Source: Polyodon spathula (taxonomy: Eukaryota > Chordata > Actinopteri > Acipenseriformes > Polyodontidae). From it: a stretch of DNA of 64,000 bases. The position numbers and the translations under genes were made by a program. The stretch spans positions 17,523,355 through 17,587,354 of the forward strand of contig NC_054559.1 in the NCBI RefSeq assembly GCF_017654505.1, written 5' to 3'. This document shows, piece by piece, positions 12,001-22,570 of the stretch. The notes beneath the pieces are model-generated. The model saw only the letters and a list, made by a program, of their open reading frames with translations, made no database searches and had not been told where the DNA came from. Position 1 is the stretch's first letter, and every line of letters starts with the position of its first letter.

Positions 12001-15000
12001 AAAGTCACCCTGGGAAGAGTGAAAACCCTTTCAGCACAAGCACATCGCCCATCTTGCTGTCTGCTGATGGCATCATTAGGGATCCGAGGAAGCGGCTTGT
12101 TGTGACCCTGCCTGATATAGCACCAGTCAGCCCAAAGTGCCTGTCGACACATTACTAATCACACGAAACAGGAACTGACACTTTATTGTACTGCTTTAAG
12201 GGTAATTGGCCACAAATCACTATTGCTAGCACTGATCCGCTGTGGATCAGCCATCAGCCCCCTCATCCCTGTGTCTCCTATTTAAAGAGACAGGGTCTTT
12301 TAATTGGAATTCGTGAGCCTTTTTCACAGCTAATGAACTCAGCTGTAATGTGCTATTGGAGAATCTGACTGGCTTTGAGTCCGTCTTTCCCTCCTGCCTG
12401 CCCTCTCGCCCTCCGCAGCCAAACTCAGTTAACCCTCATTAAAATTCCATCGACTTATTACTGTTTCCAAGAAAAGAAAAAATAATGGTAATGATTTAGC
12501 ATTTAGGAAATGTGTTTAATCTATTGGTAAACCCCCTAAACATACACACAGAGCAGAGCCCGAATCAGGGAATACAGTTACTGTTTAAAATCACACTCTT
12601 AACAAATAAAACACAAGAGGCTTCACATCACTTCCATTTAGTACACACAAAAAATATATATTTTTTATTTTATTTTCTTTTACAAAAAGGTTAAGATTGT
12701 ATGCTTTTTTTTCTCATTGCAACAAAACATTAAAATAAAGCCCCCTAACTCCCCAAGCCCCCCCTCTGCCCAATCCCAGTCCCTCTCCATCCCCAGTCCT
12801 CTTCCTCCCCAGCATCTCTCCCTCCTGAGCCCCTTCCCGGTCCTCTCCCTCTCCAAACACGTCTCCCTCACCCTCCCCAGCACCAGCCCTTCCCAGCCCT
12901 CTCCCTCCCCAGCCCCTTTTCCTCCCCCAGTCCTCTCACCCTTCTTGAGCCCCTTCCCGGGCCCTAGGGTCCCTCTACCTCCCCAATCCTTTCCCTCCCG
13001 TAGCCCTTCTCCCTCCCCAGCCCCTTTTCCTCCCCCCAAGTCCCTCTCCCTCCCCAGCTGCTCACCTCTGGTGTCGAGGCTGGAAGCTCTCTGGTTGCCG
13101 TCGAGCTTCCACTTTTTGATCTTGAAGTAGGGGCTGGCACTCTCCAGGCTGGCGTGGCGGCGCAGCTTGGTAAAGAACTGCAGCACGGTGCCCTGCCCAC
13201 CACCTTTGCCTGCCAAGGAAGAGGAGGGGAGCGTGGAGCCCACAGTGTCAGCCCCCACCACTGCTGACCCGTCCACGGAGCTCACCGGACTGTCGCCATT
13301 CCAAGCACTGCCTCGGAAATCCTCCATCTGAAACAGGACACAGACTTTCGCTTGTTAAAAACAAGATGCAGTGGGGACAACGATGGGGGCGTTGAAGTCT
13401 GGAATTCATTTGACAGGCAGCTGGAAGAGAGGCAGCCTGGCACACACACACACACACACAAACACGCACACACAAACACGCACACAGGCGTCTCTTGCAG
13501 AGAACCCTGGTGGGCAAAAATAAAAATAACCCTCCAATGCACCCCCCCCTCCACCCCTCCATAATCCATCCTTCCTCCCTGCGGCATCAGAAGATATTTT
13601 AATACGACGTGACAACCCGATTTTGCCTCGCACCGCACATCTGAGGTTGAGTTTGTTTCATTTTTTTATATATAGTTTGAATGTAATAGTTAAGCAGAGC
13701 AGTCGTACAGCAATGTCATAACCTCTGTGTTATTCATTTTTTAAATCAGATTAGCTCCAGAAACAGAAAACAGTTTACCCTTTTTACAACCCAGCCCTGG
13801 CTGAGATCAAAATACTACAAACACTCAGGGCTTTCGCCATATGGTCATGACAGTCAGAGGGCCAGTGGCTTTGCTGGAGTTTTGTGCTGCGAGGTCCACA
13901 CAGATCCTCCATAGCGGCAGCTGCACAATTTATTAATGCTTCAGAGATATTCGACAGAGGATTGTACTAACAAGGAATTACAGAGCAAGTTATAACTCCA
14001 GCAGAAACATTTACAAATGCGGCTAATGAGCTTCGCACCCCAGGCGATGGCTTTCAGCTGCTGTGTGACAAGGCCCCAGAATTCCCTGCCAGCTGACAGC
14101 AGGGTGTCCAGCTTGGTGCCTTCTTTAACCTTTTCTACATGTAAAGTGCATTGAGACGGCCATGGCTCTTATACTGGCTATATAAAGTCTGTTGTGGGTT
14201 CAGAGTGTGTCTCTCGACCTCCGAGCTAAAAACGCTAAAACCATAACCAGTCCAAAGCGTTAGTGAGCAACACAACAAAACTGAGACAACTTTTGCTCGT
14301 ACAATCCAATAATGAAAGTACTATGAGAAAGTAAATTTCGCACTTCCTTACTATCTTTAATTCTTTTGGTCTTTAATTATTTTTTTTTGTCTCTGTTTCC
14401 AGAAAGCAACGAGAGCCAACAAAGCCCCAGTAAAGAGTCTGACCGTGCTGCCTGCTATCTGCTCACTCCGGGGCCCTGGGACGCTCTCCATGAAGCTGGT
14501 GTCCACAGTAGAGTTGAAGGTGTCTCCGGGCAATGCCGAGCTGGAGCTGAGAGAGAGGCTGGTCAGAGCCGTCTGGGGCAGCGCACACATCGGGGGCTGA
14601 AACACAGAGGAGTGACAGAGAGAGGGCAGGGGTGAAATGGTATAACCTGGAATGATAAAACGCATCTGTACAGCATCACTGGAGTAGCGCCATGTCCTGT
14701 GTACCCCGCCCTGCTCACCTGGAATATGGAAAGGCTGGATTTGGAAGCTGGCCGCGCTGCTGTGGCGATGCTGTTGTTCTCGCTGGACTCGCACTCGTGG
14801 ATGGTGACGATCTTGAGCGCGGGCGGCGGGATGCTGAGGTTGATCAGCCGCGCGTTCTTCAGGTGGTGGAAATCACCCTCGGTCAGGGTGTACCTGCACG
14901 GGGGAGGAGAGAAGAGCAGAGGAGCTGAGAGAGCCATGCGCTCACATTGCAGCCAAGCACTGCTTACAGTGGTGCTGAAGAATCGGGTCTAAGTCCAGGA

Positions 15001-18000
15001 TCCAATAAGCCGAGCCCCGTTCACATTCATCTTTTTCTCTGGGACTGAAATGAGCATTCTTTGGGGAGTGATCTGCACTGTAATTTTGCAGATTCACCCA
15101 GTGCTTTTCCCAGATGGTTTGATTATTTTTTATTATTATTATGCTTTGCCATACTACATTGAGCTTTACAGTGTTTACCTATGCAAGATGCACTCAGAGT
15201 AAAAGCATTGCAAATTGCAACAACGCTCAGTGAAGACGAGGTAAAGTGTAAGCATTTTAAAGAATAGCGAGGTATGGTAAATGTGATCAATATACACGGA
15301 AAGCCAAAACCCTGTGTAAGAAGATAGAGCAGTGGATAATGTTGTTTTTTCTCTGGAGCGCTCGCTGACCTGCGCCCCTTCTCCTGCGTCTTCTTGCTGT
15401 GGTAGAACAGTGCCGCCTCATTGAAGGACACGCGGCGGCCGGTGGAACACGTGGACAGGAAGCGGTCAGTCTCGATGTCATGGTAACTGGAGGAGGACAG
15501 GCAGTCGGACTCGTCCACTTTGATGGTGATATCTGAGAGAGAGCAAGAGAGAGAAAGAGAGAGAGATATTCAATGCATAAAAGGTAGGGATGCAACGATT
15601 CATTGTGTATTGCTGAATCGTGATACCTTCTTTACACGATATATCGTATCGTATTAGAAGTCTGTACCAAAAGCACACCAGAGGTTCTTGAATGAAGAAT
15701 AAGGGTGTTCATACAGTGGGTGGTATGGATACATGCTCCCTCTGTCTCATTTCACTTTTAACAGAATCTTAAATGATATTTGGATCTTATTGTGCATCAT
15801 ACAAGCAGCTGATCAGGACAATCACAGGTATCGTATATTATTGGGATGGACACCATGATGAACGAGGACCCAGCTCTGCTCTGCTGTGCTGCCCTGGGAC
15901 ACAGTGATGAACGAGGACCCAGCTCTGCTCTGCTGTCCTGGGACACCCTTATGAACGCGGCTCGGACCTCTCTCTGCGCTTACCCTGTGCTGGCTGGGAG
16001 TCCTCCAGGTAGGTGGTGTTGGTTTTCTCAGGATCATCACTGGCCCTGGGAACAGACAAGCTCAGAGATTTCCATTTCACATGTTGAGAGGACAGCAGGG
16101 CACAGCCGTTAAGAACAAAGCTTGTGCGACATCCAATGAAGTTTTCGTAAATAGCATGTGGGATACAGCTATGGCAAATGTTTTGCATCACACTATACAA
16201 TGAACTCAAAGTCGATGAACGCTGAATAATGTTAAGTGAACACATTGAATTACACACTGCTTTGTAGTTTTCAATATGCTTAATGAAAAACTGACAAAAA
16301 TAAACAAAAATTGACATTTCAAAATCTAACAAGAAATACTGTACCATTATGGCTTCCGGTAGGCTTTTGCAATGTCACTGTTATTAGCGGTTCGGACTGC
16401 TTTGCATCATCTCTCGTTTTATTTTTCTTGCAACCTCACCCAACTAAAACCAGGGAGAAACTCAGGCTGGCTCTTTAAGAGCACAATCTCCACATCTGAG
16501 TCCGCCACAGTGAATGATGAATCACCGCGACTGACACCCGCTACAAAACGTAATTTGTATCATCATTTTTATTAGTCTGCATTAAGAGAGTCGCTGCCTG
16601 GCAGACTGCAGCGCCACTGCTGAGCTGGGGGAGGGGACGGGGGGGGGGGGGGGAGGGGGGGGGGGGATGTGTGTGCAAGAGCGAGAGTTTGTGAGAGTGT
16701 TAGGGTTTACAAATGTTAAAAGAAATCACTTTCTCAGAAAAGGAATGCACACATGTATGACTCTTTAAGCGTTGAGGTTCTGTGCTGTGAGACAGGTGAG
16801 CTTACCTGGAGTACCTGCGGCCCCCCTCCCAGCAGCGCCGGCAGATAATCAGCAGGCCTGACAGCAGGACCACCATCCCCCCGATGAAGATGGACAGCAG
16901 GACGAGCAATAAGACATAGCCGTCCTGCTTCCCGGGGTCCTTAGGAATGTCCTGTCAAACACATCACGCAGGGCTCTGGTCAGTACCACACAGTGTCCCT
17001 CTGCATGCACTCTTACTAAAGATTACTGAAGTGTCATATTAAAGGCTTATCACATTTCCCATACTATTGTATGGTGCAATGACTTGCTCTGGGTGTTCTC
17101 TTGTCTTGATATGGAGTTATCATCATTTTGTTTTTCACAAGCTACCTTTAGCTGGTTTTGCGCTTGTCTGGAATATCCTAACTGCCAGGTGCTGAACAGT
17201 CTTCCTGGTTCAATTCAAACCATTTGACAGTGTGACGCTTCAACCCTGCCAGCCCCACCTACTCCACAGTTATACAGGCTAGGTGGGGCAGGCAGGGTTG
17301 AAAGGACACATGGACTCGTGGTTTGAATGAAATGAAGACGGCTGTTGAGTGTTCAGTCCGGGCATTTATCCAGTCAAGCTCAAAGCCAGGCAAAGAAAAA
17401 TAATAATTAGGGTTAGGGTTAGGGCTAGGATTAGTGTTAGGATTGGGTAGGTTTAGGGCTAGGATTAGTGTTAGGTTAAGGGTTGGGATTAGGGTTAGGG
17501 TAAGGGTTAGGGTTAGGGTTAGGGTTAGGGTTAGGGGTTTAGGGTTAGGGTTAGGGTTAGGGTTAGGGTTAGGGTTAGTGTTAGGGTTATGGGTAGGGTT
17601 AGGGCTAGGATTAGTGTTAGCTTAAGGATGGGGGTTAGGGGTAGGGTTAGGGTTAGGATTAGTGTTAGCGTAAGGATGGGGGTTAGGGGTAGGGGTAGGG
17701 TTAGGATTAGTGTTAGCGTAAGGGTTGGGTTAGGGGTAGGGTTAGGGTTAGGGTTTGGGTTAGTGTTAGGGTTTTAGGGGTAGGGTTAGGGTTGTAGGAT
17801 TTAGGGCTAGGATTAGTGTTAGCGTAAGGATGAGGGTGGGGGTTTTATTTGGAGTTAGGGTGAGGGTAATTAATACCTACTATTCAGAATGATTATAAAC
17901 ACCACACAAATGAACAATGACTTATTTTAGTTCAATGCATGAGTGTAGGCTGGAAAGAGATATATTATATATTATTAAAAAGTATAATAATTATTATTAT

Positions 18001-18208
18001 ATGACCACCAAATGAACATATTCCATGATATATAGGGTAATAATTAATGGTGCTTTATTCTACTGAGATAAACACCAACACAAAGAACAACGACTTACTT
18101 TAGTGCATGATCGACCTAGGTGGATAGAATATCTTATAGATATATATAGGGCATGGTTAGGGGTATATATATATATTATATATATTTTTTTGCATTGCAT
18201 TCCCATGC

Positions 18209-18280
<72 letters not shown>

Positions 18281-20450
18281 TTAAGGGTCTATTGTAAAAA
18301 ATAAATCAATTTACAAAGTGATTCATTCTGCAAAGATTTGTTTTCTGCTTCACTCAACGGCCACAACAGACCCTCCCACCCGGAGGAAATGTATTTATTT
18401 ATTTATTTATTTGTTTATTTATTTATTTTCTCTCTCTCACAGTGCTGTTGTCTAGAGAGCTATTTTTGTTTTTGTGTAAGGCTTGTTATCAACACCCTAC
18501 AGTAACCCAGTAAACAGGAAATATACATTTTAGAGCTTCATTTATATTCGACTTACTGACACTCAGGAGAAAGATAAGGTTTCCTTTTACAAAGAAACTC
18601 ATACAAGCTTAGTGACTCTAATTCATCTGCCTTATAGAAGAGAGTATATTCTTCTGCAGAGTACCAGTCATACGCACTGTATCACTCTGTGAATAAACTG
18701 TATGGGAAAGGGAGTTCAAATTACATTTATGCAACTACTTTAGTGGAAAACGAGGGTGTAGCCATCTAAAATTAGAAGCTGCAGAGGAAGATCTGGCACA
18801 CTAATGCTGTAATAATTTAGCATATCTGGATTCAGTTTCTTCATGATACAGTTTGCACCTTGATTTCATATACCTGATGTATTTTTGCCAGCTATAAATG
18901 TGATATGCGATTCTCTCCTACAAGCATTGGAACGCATGGCAACCCTGACCCAATCCTGTCAAATTATATATTCAAAAGATTTCTAACACTTATCCTATCC
19001 ATGATATATTTAGACCCATTTTCTTTTTTTACCCTTCCAGTGTTAAGTTTCTTATGTATGTATCTATTTTATAATGCATAGATGCTTCTTTTTATTTATT
19101 TATTTATTTTTAAAGCTATGGAAGGCCAACTTGGACTCCACAGAGGCCACACAAACAGATTTAAAATTTAAAAAATTTCAATTAAAAAATCATGACCAAA
19201 GCGGATATATAGAAAATATATATATATTTTTTAAAGTGTCCGGACTGAAGCTCTTTGGATTCAGCAGAGACCACGATTAGGAGTGGAGCAGTGGAGGCTC
19301 GGACAGAGGGTAGGAGACACAAGTCCACACAGGAAGTACAGGGATGGAAATGAGACTCCAGTTGCATAGCAGTTTCACCCACTCCAGGTTTTACTGTAAG
19401 CTTGTGTAGCCACAGTATATTGGTAACAAGCTCAGGTGTGTCTTATTAAACTCACAGTAAAACCAGGGATGAATCAAACTGCTATGAAATGGGAGTCTTA
19501 TTTCCAGGAGGGGTGGGCGTATGGAATGGGTTGCCAGCCATGTAGCTGCTGATGCTGATCCACTGGGATTCACATGGGCCTTCTAGTTTTCTTCTCACAG
19601 GGTTAAAGGATATGTTTTGAGTCCCGCATTTAGATATTGTTTAGAGAGTACTTTCTGGAGGGAGGGGGGCTGGTCTGCAGTGCGGAGGAGTCCATATGGC
19701 AAAAACAGACTGGGATAGAAACAAAAAGAGTGGGGGAGAGAGCTTTCTTTATCGAGATCAAAGGCTTAAGCTAATTTTATCTGCGCAATCCTTTCAATTG
19801 CCGTCTGTCTCATTAGCACTTCGGCAGTTGGGTTTGCAGCTGAGCTGGGGGCCGGTGTGAATTTATTTAGGCTCTCTTCCCATCACCTTCCAAACGCACG
19901 CAGAGCCTCACTCCCTGCACACACCTCAAAGCCTTCCTTTCGTATAGTTTCTCCTGTTCAAAGAGACTGGGTCCCACCAGCTGTCTCTGTAATCTGTCAT
20001 CAATTAGGGCTGTGCTGATAATTGCTTTAAAGAAGTATTTCTTGGCAGGTAAATAAATCTATTCATTAACATGTTGATATACATACCTGAAAAGTTATCC
20101 TTCCTTCACTTTACAATCGCGTACCAATTAATGGCAGTAAACTTCAGCGTTGAGTTTTACAAACCGATGGGAAGCGAATGTTCTAATCCAGGACGCTGTC
20201 ATTTTTACAGCCATTTTAAAACACCCAGTGAGGATGTTAAATGCCATTGAGTGGTACTCAATTGCAAAGGTGAGGGAAGGACAGCTTTTCTTGTTAACAC
20301 ACGAATGAATGGATTTATTTAATAAATACTTCTTAAAGCAATTCTGAGTGTGAGTGTGAGTATCAGCACAGTCCTAGTAGCAGTGATTCAAGCTGTACTC
20401 ACGGTCGTGTTTTCTGTTCGATATTTCCATCCAGGTAACTCATTGCTCAT
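9056..20450 (-). CDS. CBARP: CBARP: voltage-gated calcium channel beta-subunit-associated regulatory protein
   Basis: CBARP (BARP; Dos in mouse, 'downstream of Stk11') is a neuronal/neuroendocrine single-pass membrane protein. It binds Cav beta subunits and lowers voltage-gated calcium channel activity. Coding exons on the minus strand, with phases followed across every junction: 20403-20450 (of exon 20403-20475), 16806-16951, 15984-16045, 15370-15532, 14719-14893, 14444-14596, 13066-13327, 10943-11129, 9056-10514. This gives about 884 residues; human CBARP is about 705. The start is the MSNELPGW Met; N14 is a glycosylation sequon. Residues about 28-52 (YVLLLVLLSIFIGGMVVLLS...) form the membrane span, followed by basic CRRCW. 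Conserved blocks that identify the family: TGRRVSFNEAALF, KGRRYTLTEGDFHHLKNARL, LKIVTIHECES, LRRHASLESASPYFKIKKWK, FQRQRAASES, LLQMDSGYASIE, RRDYSIDEKTDALFHEFLRHD, RKQWQR. The last exon (1459 bp) encodes half the protein and opens with a Val-Glu repeat. Weak point: the strongest donor of exon 6 (at 14467) breaks the frame; donor ACG|gtcaga at 14444 restores it. Gene identity is near certain, exon 6 end is not. Confidence 0.95.
11224..11480. repeat. Old dispersed repeat in a CBARP intron
   Basis: Begins 'gtaagaacataagaaaatga' and continues with 'gagaggagggcagtcggacc', a sequence type I recognise from dispersed repeats of non-teleost fish genomes. It has no ORF and is diverged. Family not assigned. 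Confidence 0.5.
11685..11895 (+). repeat. 42-bp minisatellite, five units, with tRNA A-box-like motif
   Basis: Units repeat every 42 bp ('cacarcrg' begins at 11691, 11733, 11775, 11817 and 11859). Each contains 'tggcacagcggttagagtta', similar to a pol III A box in a tRNA-derived SINE head. Two alternating unit types (ending 'aaacagagg' and 'aagcagtgt') suggest duplication of an 84-bp dimer. Because 42 is divisible by three, the array is open in several frames. That is a side effect, not a gene. Confidence 0.8.
12745..13060. repeat. Pyrimidine (plus) / G-rich purine (minus) tract beside a CBARP donor site
   Basis: About 315 bp of irregular 'ccccagcccctctccctc' sequence. On the CBARP sense strand it is runs of GGG and GGGG separated by GA-rich linkers, starting within a few bases of the 5' splice site of exon 13066-13327. 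Such intronic G runs are known splicing enhancers and can form G-quadruplexes. The tract lacks stop codons in the exon's frame, so reading continues about 128 codons past the exon to 12680. Confidence 0.75.
15590..15840. repeat. Possible decayed DNA transposon in a CBARP intron
   Basis: Starts 'agggatgcaacgattcattg', resembling fish hAT-type terminal repeats, with inner short palindromic stretches such as 'gatatatcgtatcgtatta'. No transposase ORF and no convincing second end, though 'gtatcgtatattattgggat' near 15828-15847 may be a remnant. Low confidence. Confidence 0.3.
15849..15955. repeat. Short tandem duplication beside CBARP exon 15984-16045
   Basis: Two units of about 53 bp ('gatgaacgaggacccagctc'... 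'ctgggacac') with the start of a third diverged unit. Lies directly next to the donor of the 62-bp exon. Confidence 0.65.
17407..17860 (+). repeat. Interstitial telomeric repeat array (TTAGGG)n, degenerate
   Basis: About 450 bp of TTAGGG units. The clearest run lies near 17496-17580, around it variants such as 'ttagtgttagg', 'ttagcgtaagg' and 'ttaggggtaggg'. A higher-order unit containing 'agggctaggattagtgttag' recurs several times. In the CBARP intron between the start exon and the membrane-span exon. It could be a trace of telomerase-mediated break repair or telomere insertion. Confidence 0.9.
18205..18280 (+). repeat. (GA)n microsatellite
   Basis: About 35 perfect GA dinucleotides, preceded by a TA-rich stretch and followed at 18392-18429 by a (TTTA)n tract. 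In a CBARP intron. Confidence 0.95.
19341..19505. repeat. MITE-like element, family A, copy 2
   Basis: Nearly full-length copy. It runs from 'gggatggaaatgagactcca' on the left to 'gaaatgggagtcttatttcc' on the right, with the arms complementary and the usual middle ('ggtaacaagctcaggtgtgt'). In a CBARP intron. Confidence 0.8.
20018..20347. repeat. Fold-back element with arms of about 130-150 bp
   Basis: The left arm starting 'aattgctttaaagaagtatt' matches the reverse complement of the right arm ending 'aatacttcttaaagcaattc'. Similarity continues inward through 'aaataaatctattcattaac' / 'gaatgaatggatttattta', 'ccttccttcactttacaat' and 'ggcagtaaac'. No ORF. A single-arm relative lies at 40055-40135. 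It ends about 55 bp from the donor of the CBARP start exon. Confidence 0.75.
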
Positions 20451-20518
20451 TGTCGAGGCGAGCTCGAGGGTTCCCCTGGGGAGAAAAAAAAAACAAGGGA
20501 CGTTAGTGAAACAGCAAC

Positions 20519-21770
20519 TCCAAACACACAGACTCACTGAAACACACAGACTCACTGAATTAGACTTACTGAAACACATACTCACTGAAACACAGACTCA
20601 CTGAAACACACAGACTCACTGAATTAGACTTACTGAAACACATACTCACTGAAACACAGACTCACTGAAACACACAGACTCACTGAATTAGACTTACTGA
20701 AACACATACTCACTGAACACAGACTCACAAACACACAGACTCACTGAAACACACACACACTCACTGAAACACAGACTCACTGAATTAGACTTACTGAAAC
20801 ACACAAACTCACTGAAACACAGACTCACTGAAACACACAGACTCACTGAATTAGACTTACTGAAACACACAAACTCACTGAAACACAGACTCACTGAAAC
20901 ACACAGACTCACTGAATTAGACTTACTGAAACACACAAACTTACTGAAACACAGACTCACTGAAACACACTGAAACACATACTCACTGAAACACACAGAC
21001 TCACTGAAACACACACACACTCATTGAAACACAGACTCACTGAATTAGACTTACTGAAACACAGACTCACTGAAACATAGACTTACCAAAACACACAGAC
21101 TCACTGAAAAACACTCACTGAAACACATACTCACTGAAACAAACAGACTCACTGAAACACACACACACTCACTGAAACACAGAAACTCACTGAAACACAG
21201 ACTCACTGAAACACACAGACTCACTGAATTAGACTTACTGAAACACACAAACTCACTGAAACACAGACTCACTGAAACACACAGACTCACTGAATTAGAC
21301 TTACTGAAACACACAAACTCACTGAAACGCAGACTCACTGAAACACACAGACTCACTGAAACACACACACACTCACTGAAACACAGACTCACTGAATTAG
21401 ACTTACTGAAACACACAAACTCACTGAAACACAGACTCACTGAAACACACAGACTCACTGAATTAGACTTACTGAAATACACAAACTCACTGAAACACAC
21501 TGAAACACATACTCACTGAAACACACAGACTCACTGAAACACACACACACTCACTGAAACAGACTCACTGAATTAGACTTACTGAAACACAGACTCACTG
21601 AAACACAGACTTACCAAAACACACAGACTCACTGAAAAACACTCACTGAAACACACAGACTCACTCAAACAAACTCACTCAAACACACAGACTCACTGAA
21701 ACACACAGACTCACTGAAACACAGACTCACTCAAACACACAGACTCACTCAAACACACAGACTCACAGTG
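20519..21770. repeat. 1.25-kb minisatellite of about 20-bp units in CBARP intron 1
   Basis: Irregular repeats of 'actcactgaaacacacaga' with variants ('gaattagacttactgaaaca'). These are grouped into higher-order blocks of roughly 60-120 bp that themselves repeat. The array begins about 45 bp upstream (minus sense) of the acceptor of the CBARP start exon. In the minus sense it is a T/G-rich tract ('gagtctgtgtgtttcagtga'). Confidence 0.95.
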
Positions 21771-22228
21771 CATCCCAGCCTAGCCTTGCACCTCCACCCA
21801 TACACCTAAACTTAGAGATCAGGGTAAATACACAAAAGCAGATTCAAACAGTTTTTATGGCTTGTGACGGCATCACTAAATCAAACCCCCGGTCTCTACA
21901 CATCAGTCCGTGAAAGCATTCCCCGGAGAAACAGAATTCACTTAAAATGTAGCCACAGCAACACGGTTCCCACCTCATTCCTAACTGTCACTGATCAAAA
22001 CACCCTCTGGAACGTTCCTGATCTGATTAATCCCCAAAGCAGTCACTTCCGAGCATGTCATAGCTGTGTGCTCACATAAAACACAACAGCTTGCTGCCCA
22101 TCATACACCTAACACATTTAGCATGAATCCAGCTCTGCAGATATTCAGTGCTGCTGAAATGCCTGTAGTCTGTTTGCATTGGATCCCACACCCCTCTAAT
22201 GTCTTTTGCCCAGGCTGTGGGCCCTTAC

Positions 22229-22490
22229 CTTGTTCAAAGCTGTGCACTGTGCCTCTTCAAAGATACAGACCTCTCCCTGCATCCTGCCTGCTCCTTATGG
22301 ATGTAATGTGCTGAGCCAAGTGAAGTGCAGGCAAGCTCTGTCTGCAGAGATCTCTCCCTATTACCGGCAGCAAACTCATTACCCTTTGCAAAATGTTTGC
22401 CTGGCCTTTTTTATCCAAATGATCTCCAGTGACAGTGCAGAGACAGAATGGTACCACAGTGGCACCGTGCATCTGCTTTTACATTTACTA
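22229..22490 (-). other. CBARP: Putative CBARP non-coding first exon
   Basis: On the minus strand a strong donor AACAAG|gtaaggg ends at 22229. Joining it to the acceptor of exon 20403-20475 places an in-frame TGA two codons before the split junction codon. This makes MSNELPGW the first available in-frame Met. A promoter-like CCAAT/CRE cluster lies directly upstream. The 5' limit is a guess. A rival first exon could end at the donor AATTAG|gtgagt (26764) or AAAG|gtaggt (28450). Confidence 0.4.
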
Positions 22491-22522
22491 TCTAGTACAT
22501 TCAATTAATTGGATCTGTCTTT

Positions 22523-22555
22523 GATTGGTCGTTGTGCATCATTACGTCAGCCAAT
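22523..22555 (-). promoter_or_regulatory. CBARP: Putative CBARP promoter: CCAAT-CRE-CCAAT
   Basis: An ATTGG (inverted CCAAT) at 22524-22528, a CRE-like TTACGTCA at 22542-22549 and CCAAT at 22551-22555 lie within 33 bp. NF-Y and CREB/ATF sites at such spacing are typical of vertebrate promoters. Located just upstream of the proposed minus-strand first exon. The sites are seen; promoter function is inferred. Confidence 0.45.
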
Positions 22556-22570
22556 CATAACACCCGATTC

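Noticed and set aside
11546..12152. ORFs with AQRLELRNWEV repeats (plus) and LTAVPHCLPPSS repeats (minus)
   Set aside because: The 42-bp repeat is divisible by three, so it stays open in several frames. It lies within a CBARP intron and shows no coding evidence.
17434..17777. Gly/Leu- and Arg/Val-rich ORFs of about 62 residues
   Set aside because: Translation of the degenerate telomeric repeat.
20694..21500. Cys/Ser/Val-rich ORFs of 108 and 149 residues on the minus strand
   Set aside because: Translation of the intron 1 minisatellite.
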